49,799 bases of DNA from SIG455 sp045589495 (GTDB lineage Bacteria > Bacillota > Clostridia > UMGS1810), in contig JAZNPF010000002.1 of assembly GCA_045589495.1 (NCBI GenBank), positions 1-49,799 on the forward strand, given 5' to 3'. The notes under the pieces are model-generated. The model was not told the DNA's origin and did not search any database. It was given only the letters and a program-made list of their open reading frames with translations. This document shows, in pieces, positions 27,157 to 36,059 of this stretch; within the stretch, counting starts at the first letter, position 1, and the number at the start of each line of letters is the position of its first letter. The translations under genes and the position numbers were made by a program.

Positions 27157-27656
27157 ATAAAATCATTCCTTAGTCTGTTTATACATTCATTTGAAATCCA
27201 ACCGCATACAGTTCCCGAAACAAGTGCAATCAGCAGAAGGCACGCAAGATACCATGCCAGCGCACTTGTTCTAAGAACACACCACGCAACCGCAACTTGT
27301 GCCATGTTGTGAAAAGCCGCCCCCAGAACACTTATTCCAACGGGGGACACACGCTTGTCCATGATTTTTCTTGCAGATATCATTACTGCCACAGACACAA
27401 CCGCACCGGCAAAACTGTACATAAAAGCATTCATTCCGCCATATAGCACACACGAAACGATTACCCTTAAAATACTGACCGCCAACGCATACGGAGTTCC
27501 AAAAACATACAATACTATAACCGTAACGCAATTTGCTATACCGAGTTTGCCGCCCGGAACAGCAGTAAGTATCGGAAGCATACTTTCAAATGCACCAAGC
27601 ACAGCCGCTAGTGCTGAAAGCATAGCCACCGTAAGCAATTTTTTAAGCCTGCTCAT
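27153..27656 (-). CDS. Gx transporter/heptaprenyl diphosphate synthase component I-like membrane protein
   Basis: A 167-residue polytopic protein with about five helices. Early glycine and proline landmarks, LGAFESMLPILTAVPGGKLGI, are characteristic of the Hpre_diP_synt_I family. Some annotations call it heptaprenyl diphosphate synthase component I; others treat it as an S-component-like transporter for a small substrate. I favour a membrane transport role, but the substrate is unknown. It overlaps miaB by 14 bases and maf by four, so all three are co-transcribed. Confidence 0.85.
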   Translation of the reverse strand: MSRLKKLLTVAMLSALAAVLGAFESMLPILTAVPGGKLGIANCVTVIVLYVFGTPYALAVSILRVIVSCVLYGGMNAFMYSFAGAVVSVAVMISARKIMDKRVSPVGISVLGAAFHNMAQVAVAWCVLRTSALAWYLACLLLIALVSGTVCGWISNECINRLRNDFI

Positions 27657-28965
27657 AAACTTCTCCCATAAGCGACCACGTTTTCGGTTCAGTTATTTTT
27701 ATATCAACAATCTTTCCGATAAGTTCATCTCTTCCTTTGAAATGCACAAGTTTGCCGCCGTCTGTACGTCCGGTAAGTGTGTCAGGGTCTGTTTTGCTTC
27801 TGCCCTCAACTAAAACGGGACAAATCTTATTGAGATACTGTGCATTTATCTCGGCACATATACGGTTCTGCACATCTAAAAGACGGTTAAAGTTGTTTTT
27901 CTTTTCGTCCGGCGATATTACATCTTCCATAGTAGCGGCAGGAGTACCGGTACGTTTTGAATAAATAAACGAAAATACTGTGTCATACCGAACACGCTCC
28001 AGAAGGTCGATGGTATCTTCAAACTCTTCTGTAGTTTCCCCAGGAAAGCCCACAATTATGTCTGTAGATATTGTGATTTCGGGCATATACGACCTTGCCA
28101 TATCTATAAGCGAGAAATATTTTTCTCTTGTATATCCTCTGTTCATAGATTTCAAAACACGGTTATTTCCGCATTGAACGGGGAGATGAAGCTGCTTGCA
28201 GATATTGGAGTGTCTGCTCATTACACGCAGAAGTTCTTCGCTTATATCTTTAGGGTGAGATGTCATAAACCTTATGCGTTCAACCCCTTCAATACCTGCA
28301 ACCTCTTCCAGAAGTTCAGCAAAAGTAATGCCCTTACCTTTTCCGTAAGAGTTTACATTCTGACCCAAAAGCATAATCTCTTTATATCCGTTTACAACTG
28401 CATCCTTTACTTCTGCAAGGATATCTTCTTTATCTCTGCTTCGTTCTCTGCCACGTACATACGGCACTATGCAATACGTGCAAAAGTTGTTACATCCGTA
28501 CATAATGCTTACAGACGCACAAACGCCCTCACCGCGTATAATGGGTAGCCCCTCATGAATTTCGCCGTCAATATTTTCAACATCGGAAATAAAATCGTGT
28601 TCCTGCTCGGCTATGTGCACGAGTTCTTTGAATTTGTGCAATGCATGAGTTCCAAACACAATATCAACGTGCTTGTACACTCTTTTAATTCTGTCAGCCA
28701 CAGAATTTTCCTGCATCATACAACCGCAAACAGCAATTATAAGTTCCGGCTTTTTATTTTTAAGTGCCTTTAATGCACCAAGATTTCCATAAACTTTAAG
28801 TTCTGCATTTTCGCGCACGGCACATGTATTGTAAACTATTAAATCAGCATCTTCTTTATCCTGACAAAGAGAATATCCAATCTCTTTTGCCATACCCGCA
28901 ATTTTTTCCGAATCGCTTACATTTTGCTGACAACCGTACGTTTCTATATATATTTTTTTATTCAA
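27643..28965 (-). CDS. miaB: tRNA-2-methylthio-N6-dimethylallyladenosine synthase
   Basis: A radical-SAM methylthiotransferase that modifies A37 of tRNAs reading UNN codons. 440 residues from the start chosen. The N-terminal MTTase domain has three cysteines (YGCQQN at 11-15, a later NTCAVRE and the CGCMMQE group). The radical-SAM site YGCNNFCTYC binds the [4Fe-4S], and the TRAM domain closes the protein. The longer frame gives 23 extra codons and covers the promoter; a TTG six bases after GAGGAG, directly before NKKIYIETYGC, is the real start. First gene of the mre operon. Confidence 0.95.
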   Translation of the reverse strand: MNKKIYIETYGCQQNVSDSEKIAGMAKEIGYSLCQDKEDADLIVYNTCAVRENAELKVYGNLGALKALKNKKPELIIAVCGCMMQENSVADRIKRVYKHVDIVFGTHALHKFKELVHIAEQEHDFISDVENIDGEIHEGLPIIRGEGVCASVSIMYGCNNFCTYCIVPYVRGRERSRDKEDILAEVKDAVVNGYKEIMLLGQNVNSYGKGKGITFAELLEEVAGIEGVERIRFMTSHPKDISEELLRVMSRHSNICKQLHLPVQCGNNRVLKSMNRGYTREKYFSLIDMARSYMPEITISTDIIVGFPGETTEEFEDTIDLLERVRYDTVFSFIYSKRTGTPAATMEDVISPDEKKNNFNRLLDVQNRICAEINAQYLNKICPVLVEGRSKTDPDTLTGRTDGGKLVHFKGRDELIGKIVDIKITEPKTWSLMGEVYEQA

Positions 28966-29002
28966 TTTAATCTCCTCAACTCTTTTCAGGGTATACATTA
29001 TT

Positions 29003-29031
29003 ATCATATCACAATTATTTTGCGTTGTAAA
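29003..29031 (-). promoter_or_regulatory. Promoter of miaB-mreBCD-pbp2
   Basis: TTTACA, 17 bases, TATGAT on the minus strand (5/6 each), about 38 bases before the TTG start of miaB. It lies back to back with the plus-strand promoter at 29065-29094. Confidence 0.75.
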
Positions 29032-29064
29032 CACAAAATAAAACGATTTTTGCCTCTTTTTACC

Positions 29065-29094
29065 TTGCGCGACGCATATATTTAATGATATAAT
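29065..29094 (+). promoter_or_regulatory. Promoter of the stalk-domain/GH31 unit
   Basis: TTGCGC, 18 bases, TATAAT on the plus strand. The -10 is perfect and the -35 is weaker. It is about 40 bases before the start codon and drives the only two-gene plus-strand transcript here. Confidence 0.65.
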
Positions 29095-29135
29095 GATAAA
29101 TAATATTTCATTTAAAACATGGAGGTATATCGAAA

Positions 29136-30281
29136 ATGAAAAATTTACTCAAAATTTTTGTTACTGCTTTAATAATTACACTTGCTTTTGGTGTAATCAA
29201 TGTATTTGCAGCAGACGAAATTGAAGTTTACGTAAACGAAAAACTTATTGAATTTGATGTTGCACCCCAGATTATTGACTCAAGAACAATGATTCCTTTC
29301 AGATATGTTGCAAATACTTTTGGTGCAGATGTAAACTATATTGAAGAAAACGGTGAAAAAATCGTTACTGCAAAATTGCCCGGAAAAGACCTCAAACTTG
29401 TAATTGGCAATCCCGTGGCAACACTTACGGAAGACGGAAAAGAAAAACTTGTTGGCTTTGACGTTGCGCCTTTAATCGTTCCGGAGGGAAGAACACTTGT
29501 TCCAGTTCGTCTTATTGCAGAATCGTTTGGTTGCAGTGTTGGCTGGAATCCAGACAAAAGACAGGTTATCATTATAAATCCGGAAACATTCCAGGAATCA
29601 GTTAAAAAAGTTTCACCTAAACTTTATAATGATGTTTTAAACATTGACCTTGGTGCATTTTCAGGTACTTACAAAGCCGCTTTCAACGTTTCTTCAAACG
29701 AAGTTGAAACAACTTTCCCCATAACACTTAAAGTAACAGACGATGCATCAGCATTAACTCTTAAATATAACATATACAATTTTGAATTCATTTCAACCGA
29801 TGATGCACTCTATTCAAGAGAGAAAAACGTTACCGGTGACAAATGGGAAAAATCATCTCTTGACACAACACTTGCCGGATACGGAATCAAAGATGTTTCC
29901 AACGTGATTGACGCAGATATGATTATATCCGAAATATGCAATGCATTTGTAAACAACTCAACACCTGATTCGGGCACATACAAAAAAATTGCAGATTTCT
30001 TTAATGTTATGGCATCAAGTGCAAATTCTGACGGGCTTACAATAAAAGGGGGGTCTACTGATTTCAATACAATATTCCCTCTTGAAACAACAATTGTGGG
30101 AATAAGAATTGCAAAAGAATTTAAAAATAATACATTTGAAAAATTCAATTTTACCATTGCGGCAGCAGATTTAGAAGATACCGATATAAATTCTAACATA
30201 ACGTTGCAGATAGAACGTGACAACACAGTTAAAACAACAAAAATATCCATTCCTGCAGACAAAGATATAATAACAGAATAA
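29136..30281 (+). CDS. Secreted protein with copper-amine-oxidase-type stalk domain
   Basis: 381 residues. A signal peptide (about 1-25, AAD cleavage region) is followed by a stalk domain (about 28-150) with the paired patterns DSRTMIPFRYVANTFGA and EGRTLVPVRLIAESFGC, known as the copper amine oxidase N-terminal domain; it is a cell-surface module and does not imply an oxidase. Residues about 150-381 form a beta-rich region with no motif I recognise; its repeated LKV/LKY strands resemble LolA-like or substrate-binding barrels. The ATG follows GGAGG by nine bases. The GH31 gene starts only 13 bases after it. Confidence 0.85.
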   Translation: MKNLLKIFVTALIITLAFGVINVFAADEIEVYVNEKLIEFDVAPQIIDSRTMIPFRYVANTFGADVNYIEENGEKIVTAKLPGKDLKLVIGNPVATLTEDGKEKLVGFDVAPLIVPEGRTLVPVRLIAESFGCSVGWNPDKRQVIIINPETFQESVKKVSPKLYNDVLNIDLGAFSGTYKAAFNVSSNEVETTFPITLKVTDDASALTLKYNIYNFEFISTDDALYSREKNVTGDKWEKSSLDTTLAGYGIKDVSNVIDADMIISEICNAFVNNSTPDSGTYKKIADFFNVMASSANSDGLTIKGGSTDFNTIFPLETTIVGIRIAKEFKNNTFEKFNFTIAAADLEDTDINSNITLQIERDNTVKTTKISIPADKDIITE

Positions 30282-30294
30282 GAGGTACATAATT

Positions 30295-31827
30295 ATGGTC
30301 TACACATTTGATTTTCTGGAAAACGAGGTTTGGTGGGGTGGTTCAACCAACTACGGCACACAGATGCCCATAGGCAAAGCCAGCACCTACTGTCAGGATT
30401 TCCGTGTTGACGCATCTAATCAGACAATGCCTTTCTTTGTATCCAACAAGGGCAGGTATATATGGAGTGAGTATACATTCAAGGCCGAAGTCAAAGACGG
30501 AAAATTCTGTTTTGATGGCGAAGACGATATTGCATTATACGAAGGTGGTTCTACTTTAAAAGAGGCTTATCAGACTGCTTCAAAAAAGCATTTCCCTTTC
30601 AACGGAAAACAACTGCCGGAAGTGTTTTTTAAAACTGCACAGTATAATACCTGGATTGAGATGCTCTACAATCCTTGTCAGGAAAAAGTTTTAAAATATG
30701 CAGAAGATATTATAGCAAACGGTTTTGAACCAGGAATTTTAATTATTGACGAGGGGTGGCACGGAAGATACGGAAACTGGGAATTTGATCACGATAAATT
30801 CCCAGACCCCAAAGGTATGATTGACAAACTTCATGAAATGGGGTTTTCAGTTATGCTGTGGGTTGTACCTTATGTATGTGCTGACGGCGAATTCTTTATA
30901 AGAAAAATCCTTAACAACGACGACGTGTTTATGCGTACCGAAAATGGTGATGTAGCAATTATAAAATGGTGGAACGGGTTCAGCGCAATACTTAATATGG
31001 CTCATGAAGGTGACAGAAAATTTTTAGACAATCAACTTCAGCACCTTATTAACGACTACGGTGTAGACGGTTTTAAATTTGATGGCGGTGATATTGCATC
31101 TTACGAACCCGGCAACGTTATAAACGGCAAATTCGCCTGCGATATGAGTGCAGCAGAACTAAACATTGCCTGGAACGAATTTGGCGAGAGATACACTTTC
31201 CACGAATACAAAGACACTTTCAAAGGCGGCGGAAAATCAGTTATACAGAGATTGCGTGATAAATTCCCCACATGGGACGGCATCGGCATAAACACAATTA
31301 TACCTGACACAATCTTGCAGGGACTTATCGGTCATCCGTTTGTTTGTCCGGATATGATATACGGCGGTGACTGGGGTGCATTTATGGATGGAAATACTGT
31401 TGACGAAGAATTGTTTATCCGCTGTGCACAGTGTTCTGCACTTCTGCCCATGATGCAGTTCTCATTATCTCCATGGAGAGCACTTTCAGAAGAAGCACTT
31501 GAACTGGTTAAAGATGCGGCTATGCTGCACAAAAAATTTGCTCCTGAAATCATCAACCTTGTCAAAGCAAGTACAGTAAGCGGCGATCCTATCATACGTA
31601 ATCTAGAGTATAACTATCCAAATAGCGGTTACGAAAATATACTTGATGAATTTCTTTTGGGTGACGATGTACTGGTGGCACCTGTAATTACAAAAGGGGC
31701 AAGAGAACGCACCGTGGTATTCCCGGACGGAAAATGGGCAAGTGAAGACGGAACTGTTTATGAAAAAGGCACTTACTCAATTCCTGCACCGCTTGATGTT
31801 CTTCCATATTTCAGAAAAGTTAAATAA
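30295..31827 (+). CDS. Glycoside hydrolase family 31, MYORG-like
   Basis: A retaining alpha-glycosidase of 510 residues without a signal peptide, so probably cytoplasmic. The barrel contains PEVFFKTAQYNTWIEM (109-124), LIIDEGWHGRYGNWEFD (149-165) and the nucleophile in GFKFDGGD (Asp263). The acid/base is probably Asp328 in FPTWDG. The sequence resembles the myogenesis-regulating-glycosidase branch of GH31, whose studied member is an alpha-galactosidase; the substrate here is not predictable. It begins 13 bases after the stalk-protein gene with an AGAGG site and ends at a strong terminator. Confidence 0.9.
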   Translation: MVYTFDFLENEVWWGGSTNYGTQMPIGKASTYCQDFRVDASNQTMPFFVSNKGRYIWSEYTFKAEVKDGKFCFDGEDDIALYEGGSTLKEAYQTASKKHFPFNGKQLPEVFFKTAQYNTWIEMLYNPCQEKVLKYAEDIIANGFEPGILIIDEGWHGRYGNWEFDHDKFPDPKGMIDKLHEMGFSVMLWVVPYVCADGEFFIRKILNNDDVFMRTENGDVAIIKWWNGFSAILNMAHEGDRKFLDNQLQHLINDYGVDGFKFDGGDIASYEPGNVINGKFACDMSAAELNIAWNEFGERYTFHEYKDTFKGGGKSVIQRLRDKFPTWDGIGINTIIPDTILQGLIGHPFVCPDMIYGGDWGAFMDGNTVDEELFIRCAQCSALLPMMQFSLSPWRALSEEALELVKDAAMLHKKFAPEIINLVKASTVSGDPIIRNLEYNYPNSGYENILDEFLLGDDVLVAPVITKGARERTVVFPDGKWASEDGTVYEKGTYSIPAPLDVLPYFRKVK

Positions 31828-31833
31828 TAATTT

Positions 31834-31880
31834 ATACAAGAAAAAACGTCACTCTTAATCAGTGGCGTTTTTTCTTGTAT
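31834..31880 (+). terminator. Terminator of the stalk-domain/GH31 unit
   Basis: A 20-bp stem (ATACAAGAAAAAACGTCACT with its complement, one G-U pair) around a seven-base loop. The T run lies within the 3' arm. Positioned just past the GH31 stop. Confidence 0.9.
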
Positions 31881-31895
31881 AACATTATTTAAACC

Positions 31896-31994
31896 TCATA
31901 TCTCAATTTTAAAAATCTCTGCAAGTTCTGATTTCTCAATCTTAACATCTGCACCATTGAGATAATCTTCAATCTGCTTTAATAATTTCGCCTT
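31896..31994 (-). pseudogene. Possible gene remnant (32-codon C-terminal fragment)
   Basis: Reading the minus strand, a frame from just after a TAA to a TGA encodes 32 residues of ordinary protein composition (KQIEDYLNGADVKIEKSEL in its middle), with no start codon and no ribosome site. It looks like the tail of a gene whose front has been lost. I cannot name the parent. Chance is a real alternative at this length. Confidence 0.25.
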
Positions 31995-32034
31995 TTATAT
32001 GCAGTTGAGTCAACCTTACCTTTTTAATCACAGT

Positions 32035-32415
32035 TCAGTCCTGTAAAATAGTTATATTGGTTATATACGGTATACCGTGACTTTCAGCATCGAAAACACC
32101 TGATACTCCGATTTTTTGTCCGACGTATTCTTTCAGCAAAGCAGTGTCCTCGCCTTTTGTATAAAACACATCACTTGACCACTTTGATTGTTCGTCGTAA
32201 ATATCTGTGTAGTAATATTCGATTTTTTCGTTTCCGGTTATTAAACAATATTCTTGTCCTATATCGCTTGGTTCATCAGAATAATCCACAATACCAGTTA
32301 CCGAAAATGTATCGCCGATTTTTAAAACATCCTGTGCTGAATTCGTATTTCCTTTTTGCGTACATCCCGAAAGTAAAATTGCCATACATACTAAAACAAT
32401 AAATATTCTTTTCAT
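32035..32415 (-). CDS. Small lipoprotein with OB-fold-like domain
   Basis: 126 residues: signal peptide with lipobox LLSGC, a short polar linker, then a compact beta-rich domain (FSVTGIVDYSDEP, YCLITGN, YVGQKIGVSGVFDAE, ITNITIL) that suggests an OB-fold of the type found in small Clostridial lipoproteins. Function unknown. The ATG eight bases after GGAG is preferred over an upstream in-frame ATG that lies inside the ribosome-site region. It lies 20-30 bases beyond the hydrogenase terminator, so any expression would come from read-through or an unseen promoter. Confidence 0.7.
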   Translation of the reverse strand: MKRIFIVLVCMAILLSGCTQKGNTNSAQDVLKIGDTFSVTGIVDYSDEPSDIGQEYCLITGNEKIEYYYTDIYDEQSKWSSDVFYTKGEDTALLKEYVGQKIGVSGVFDAESHGIPYITNITILQD

Positions 32416-32440
32416 ATCATTATCTCCATATTTCAACTAA

Positions 32441-32477
32441 AAAAAGGCTGAACGATTTATACCCGTTCAGCCTTTTT
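32441..32477 (-). terminator. Terminator of the hydrogenase operon
   Basis: A perfect 14-bp stem (AAAAAGGCTGAACG and its complement) around a nine-base loop, followed in the minus direction by a T run. It lies nine bases past the hndD stop codon. Confidence 0.92.
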
Positions 32478-32485
32478 AGGCTTAA

Positions 32486-34225
32486 TTATACATCAGATCT
32501 GTCTGTATAGTGAGTGTGGAGCAATTCATGTGATTTATGACCGCAAGGCTCACCGAGGAACTTTTCATAAAGTTCTTTAACTGCAGGATTTTCGTGTGAT
32601 TTACGCAAAGTGGATGCTCTGTCTTCATCATAAAGTGCTTTCGCACGGAGTGATTTAACATCTACCTGTGCCTGAACTCTTGCAGACACGATAGGCTGTC
32701 CGCCACCTGTTACGCAACCACCGGGGCAACCCATAATCTCAATGAATTCATATGATTTTTCGCCTGATTTAATGCTGTCGAGAAGTTTGCGCGCATTACC
32801 AAGACCGTGAGCAACAGCAACACGTACTTTCTTGCCTGCAACTTCAACTTCAGCCTCTTTGATACCCTCTGTACCACGTACAGCAGCAAATTCAATGTTA
32901 TCCATTGCTTTACCTTCAAGGATTTCATATACTGTTCTGATAGCAGCTTCCATAACACCGCCTGTAGCACCAAAGATAACGCCGGCACCTGTAGCAGGAC
33001 CAAATGGATTGTCAAACTCTTCATCAGCGAGTTTTACAAAGTCGATACCACATTCTTTAATCATTTTTGCAAGTTCTCTTGTGGTGATAACTGCATCAAC
33101 GTCACGATAACCGGTACCTTTCATTTCTTCTCTCTGTGCTTCGTACTTTTTAGCAGTACATGGCATTACAGATACTACATAGATATCAGCCGGGTTAATA
33201 CCCATTTTTTCAGCATAGTAAGATTTGATAATTGCACCAAACATCTCATGAGGAGATTTGCATGATGACAGATTATCCAAGAAATCAGGATAGTTATGCT
33301 CACAGAATTTAATCCAACCGGGGCTGCATGATGTAATCATAGGCAGTTTACCGCCGTTCTTAATTCTGTTGATGAACTCTGTACCCTCTTCCATAATTGT
33401 AAGGTCAGCACCAGTGTCTGTATCGAAAACTTTATCTACGCCGATTCTCTTGATAGCAGCAACCATTTTACCTGTGGCACGTGTTCCGATTTCCATACCA
33501 AACTCTTCGCCGATTGCAGCACGAACAGCAGGAGCAACCTGAACAACAACGTGTTTGGTTTCATCGTGGATAGCATTCCAAACGTCTTTTGTGGAATCTT
33601 TTTCGCTGAGCGCACCAACGGGGCAGGCAGCAATACACTGACCGCACATTACACATGATACATCATTGAGAGATTTTTCAAAGATGCTGCCAATGTGTGT
33701 GTTGATACCTCTGTCGATAGCACCGATAGCGTTAACAGTCTGGATTTTAGAGCATACTGCAGTACAACGTCTGCAAAGTACACATTTGTTATTATCACGA
33801 ACGATTGACGGTGAGAAATCGTCGATTGCGTAAACTTTGTTTTCACCTTCATAACGGATATCGTCAACGCCCAATTCTTCACACATTGTCTGAAGTTCGC
33901 AGTTTCTGTTTCTTACGCAAGTCAGACATTTACGGTCGTGGTTTGAAAGGATAAGTTCAAGATTAGCCTTTCTTGCAGCACGTACTTTGGGAGAGTTTGT
34001 GAAAACTTCCATACCCTCTGATACGGGGTATACGCACGCTGCCTGAAGCGCTCTTGCGCCTTTGATTTCAACGAGGCACATTCTGCACGCACCGATTTCA
34101 TTGACGTCTTTAAGGTAGCAAAGAGTAGGGATATGAATATTCGCATCTCTTGCTGCGTCAAGAACTGTATATGTTGACGGTACGCTATATTCGCCGCCGT
34201 TGATTTTTATATTTACCATGTTCAT
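32486..34225 (-). CDS. hndD: [FeFe] hydrogenase catalytic subunit, bifurcating HndD/HydA type
   Basis: The H2-forming subunit of an NADH- (or NADPH-) and ferredoxin-coupled complex. 579 residues: an N-terminal [2Fe-2S] domain (C36, C47, C50, C64), a His-ligated cluster (H96, C100, C103, C109), two [4Fe-4S] clusters (C148-C158 and C191-C201), then the H-cluster domain with L1 TSCSPGW (298-304), L2 MPCTAKK (C355), and L3 MGCPGGCVTGGG (C500, C504). In L1 the second cysteine of the textbook TSCCP is Ser301. The C-terminus continues into a small region with Cys561 near the end. Last gene of the operon, 19 bases after hndC. Confidence 0.95.
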   Translation of the reverse strand: MNMVNIKINGGEYSVPSTYTVLDAARDANIHIPTLCYLKDVNEIGACRMCLVEIKGARALQAACVYPVSEGMEVFTNSPKVRAARKANLELILSNHDRKCLTCVRNRNCELQTMCEELGVDDIRYEGENKVYAIDDFSPSIVRDNNKCVLCRRCTAVCSKIQTVNAIGAIDRGINTHIGSIFEKSLNDVSCVMCGQCIAACPVGALSEKDSTKDVWNAIHDETKHVVVQVAPAVRAAIGEEFGMEIGTRATGKMVAAIKRIGVDKVFDTDTGADLTIMEEGTEFINRIKNGGKLPMITSCSPGWIKFCEHNYPDFLDNLSSCKSPHEMFGAIIKSYYAEKMGINPADIYVVSVMPCTAKKYEAQREEMKGTGYRDVDAVITTRELAKMIKECGIDFVKLADEEFDNPFGPATGAGVIFGATGGVMEAAIRTVYEILEGKAMDNIEFAAVRGTEGIKEAEVEVAGKKVRVAVAHGLGNARKLLDSIKSGEKSYEFIEIMGCPGGCVTGGGQPIVSARVQAQVDVKSLRAKALYDEDRASTLRKSHENPAVKELYEKFLGEPCGHKSHELLHTHYTDRSDV

Positions 34226-34244
34226 TTCTTCTTAACCCTCCTAC

Positions 34245-36038
34245 TTATTTAGAAATTGCTTTGAACTTACAAGCGCTCTCACAAACGCCACACTTGATAC
34301 ATTTATCGGTATCGATTACATAAGGCTCTTTAATCTTACCGGAAATAGCACCAACAGGGCAGTTTCTTGCACAGAGGCTGCAGCCTTTACATTTTTCAGG
34401 GTCAATCTTGTAAGAAACGAGTGCTTTACATACGCCGGCGGGACATTTTTTGTCTACAACGTGAGCAATATACTCATCTCTGAAATATTTGAGTGTACTT
34501 AAAATCGGGTTAGGTGCTGTCTGACCGAGTCCGCAGAATGCAGAATCTTTGATAGCATAGCACAATTCTTCGAGTTTATCGATATCTTCAAGTGTGCCTT
34601 TACCCTCTGTAATCTTTGTAAGGATTTCAAGCAATCTCTTTGTACCTACACGGCAGGGTGTACATTTACCGCAAGATTCATCAACTGTGAATTCGAGGAA
34701 GAATTTAGCGATGTCAACCATACAGGTATCTTCGTCCATAACGATAAGACCGCCTGAACCCATCATTGAACCGATAGCAGTTAAGTTATCATAATCAATG
34801 GGAGTGTCTATAAGGTGAGCAGGGATACATCCGCCTGAAGGTCCACCTGTCTGTGCTGCTTTGAACTGTTTGCCATTGGGGATACCGCCGCCGATATCGT
34901 AAACAACTTCACGCAGTGTTGTTCCCATAGGAACTTCCACAAGACCGGTATTGTTAATTTTACCGCCTACAGCGAATACTTTTGTACCCTTACTCTTTTC
35001 AGTACCGATTGTATTGAACCAGTCAGCACCTTTATTGATAATAGCAGTAATGTTTGCATAAGTTTCAACGTTATTAAGAAGTGTAGGTTTCTGCCACAAA
35101 CCTTTGATAGCGGGGAACGGAGGACGGGGACGGGGTTCACCACGGTGTCCTTCAATACTTGTCATAAGCGCAGTTTCCTCACCGCAAACGAACGCACCGG
35201 CACCAAGACGGAGTTCCATATCAAAGTTAAAATCTGTACCAAAAATATTTTTACCGAGAAGTCCGTATTCTCTTGCCTGCTCAATAGCAATGTTAAGACG
35301 TTTAACAGCGATTGGGTATTCAGCACGGATATATACAAAACCTCTGTCTGCACCTACTGCATAAGCAGCGATAGCCATAGCTTCAATAAGTGAGTGCGGA
35401 TCACCCTCTAAAACAGATCTGTCCATGAACGCACCGGGGTCACCCTCGTCAGCATTACAAGCAACGAATTTCTGATCGCCGGGAGCATCAGCAGTGAACT
35501 GCCATTTCATACCGGTTGAGAAACCTGCACCACCACGGCCGCGAAGACCGGATTTTTTAATTTCATCGATTACTTCCTGGGGTTTCATTTCTGTTAAAAC
35601 TTTACCCAGTGCTTTGTAACCGTCATAAGCGATATATTCTTCAATATCTTCAGGGTTTATAACACCACAGTTACGCAAAGCGATTCTGTGCTGGTTTTTA
35701 TAGAAATCAACTTCGTTAAGTGATTTAACACCATCATCCTCTGTAAGAGTTTCTTTGTAAACAAGACGTTTAACAACTCTACCCTTTAAGAAGTGTTCTT
35801 CTACAATTTCAGGGATATCTTCAGGTGTAACCATGCTGTAGAATACACCCTCAGGGTAAACAATCATAATCGGACCTAAAGCGCAAAGACCGAAACAACC
35901 GGTTCTTACAACTTTAATTTCATTTTCAAGATTTTTTTCTTTAAGGCTTGCTTCAAGTGCGTTGATAATCTTTTCGCTTCCGGAGGAAGTACATCCGGTA
36001 CCACCGCAGACAAGCACGTGTGCTCTTGCTAATTCCAT
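34245..36038 (-). CDS. hndC: NuoF-like flavin subunit of the hydrogenase (HndC/HydB)
   Basis: Carries FMN and the NAD(P)H site, where bifurcation is thought to occur. 597 residues: an N-terminal thioredoxin-like [2Fe-2S] domain (CGGTGC, then GCFGLCALGP), the flavin/nucleotide domain with GLRGRGGAGFSTGMKW, the [4Fe-4S] site SCGKCTPCRVGT, and a C-terminal two-cluster ferredoxin (CKGCSLCARNCP and CIKCGVCESACK). It follows hndB by 21 bases and precedes hndD by 19. Confidence 0.95.
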   Translation of the reverse strand: MELARAHVLVCGGTGCTSSGSEKIINALEASLKEKNLENEIKVVRTGCFGLCALGPIMIVYPEGVFYSMVTPEDIPEIVEEHFLKGRVVKRLVYKETLTEDDGVKSLNEVDFYKNQHRIALRNCGVINPEDIEEYIAYDGYKALGKVLTEMKPQEVIDEIKKSGLRGRGGAGFSTGMKWQFTADAPGDQKFVACNADEGDPGAFMDRSVLEGDPHSLIEAMAIAAYAVGADRGFVYIRAEYPIAVKRLNIAIEQAREYGLLGKNIFGTDFNFDMELRLGAGAFVCGEETALMTSIEGHRGEPRPRPPFPAIKGLWQKPTLLNNVETYANITAIINKGADWFNTIGTEKSKGTKVFAVGGKINNTGLVEVPMGTTLREVVYDIGGGIPNGKQFKAAQTGGPSGGCIPAHLIDTPIDYDNLTAIGSMMGSGGLIVMDEDTCMVDIAKFFLEFTVDESCGKCTPCRVGTKRLLEILTKITEGKGTLEDIDKLEELCYAIKDSAFCGLGQTAPNPILSTLKYFRDEYIAHVVDKKCPAGVCKALVSYKIDPEKCKGCSLCARNCPVGAISGKIKEPYVIDTDKCIKCGVCESACKFKAISK

Positions 36039-36059
36039 TTTAACGTAATCCTCCTTATA

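Noticed and set aside
28966..29034. Extended start of miaB with 23 extra codons
   Set aside because: That stretch contains the promoter (29003-29031) and no ribosome site; the TTG after GAGGAG fits the MiaB family start.
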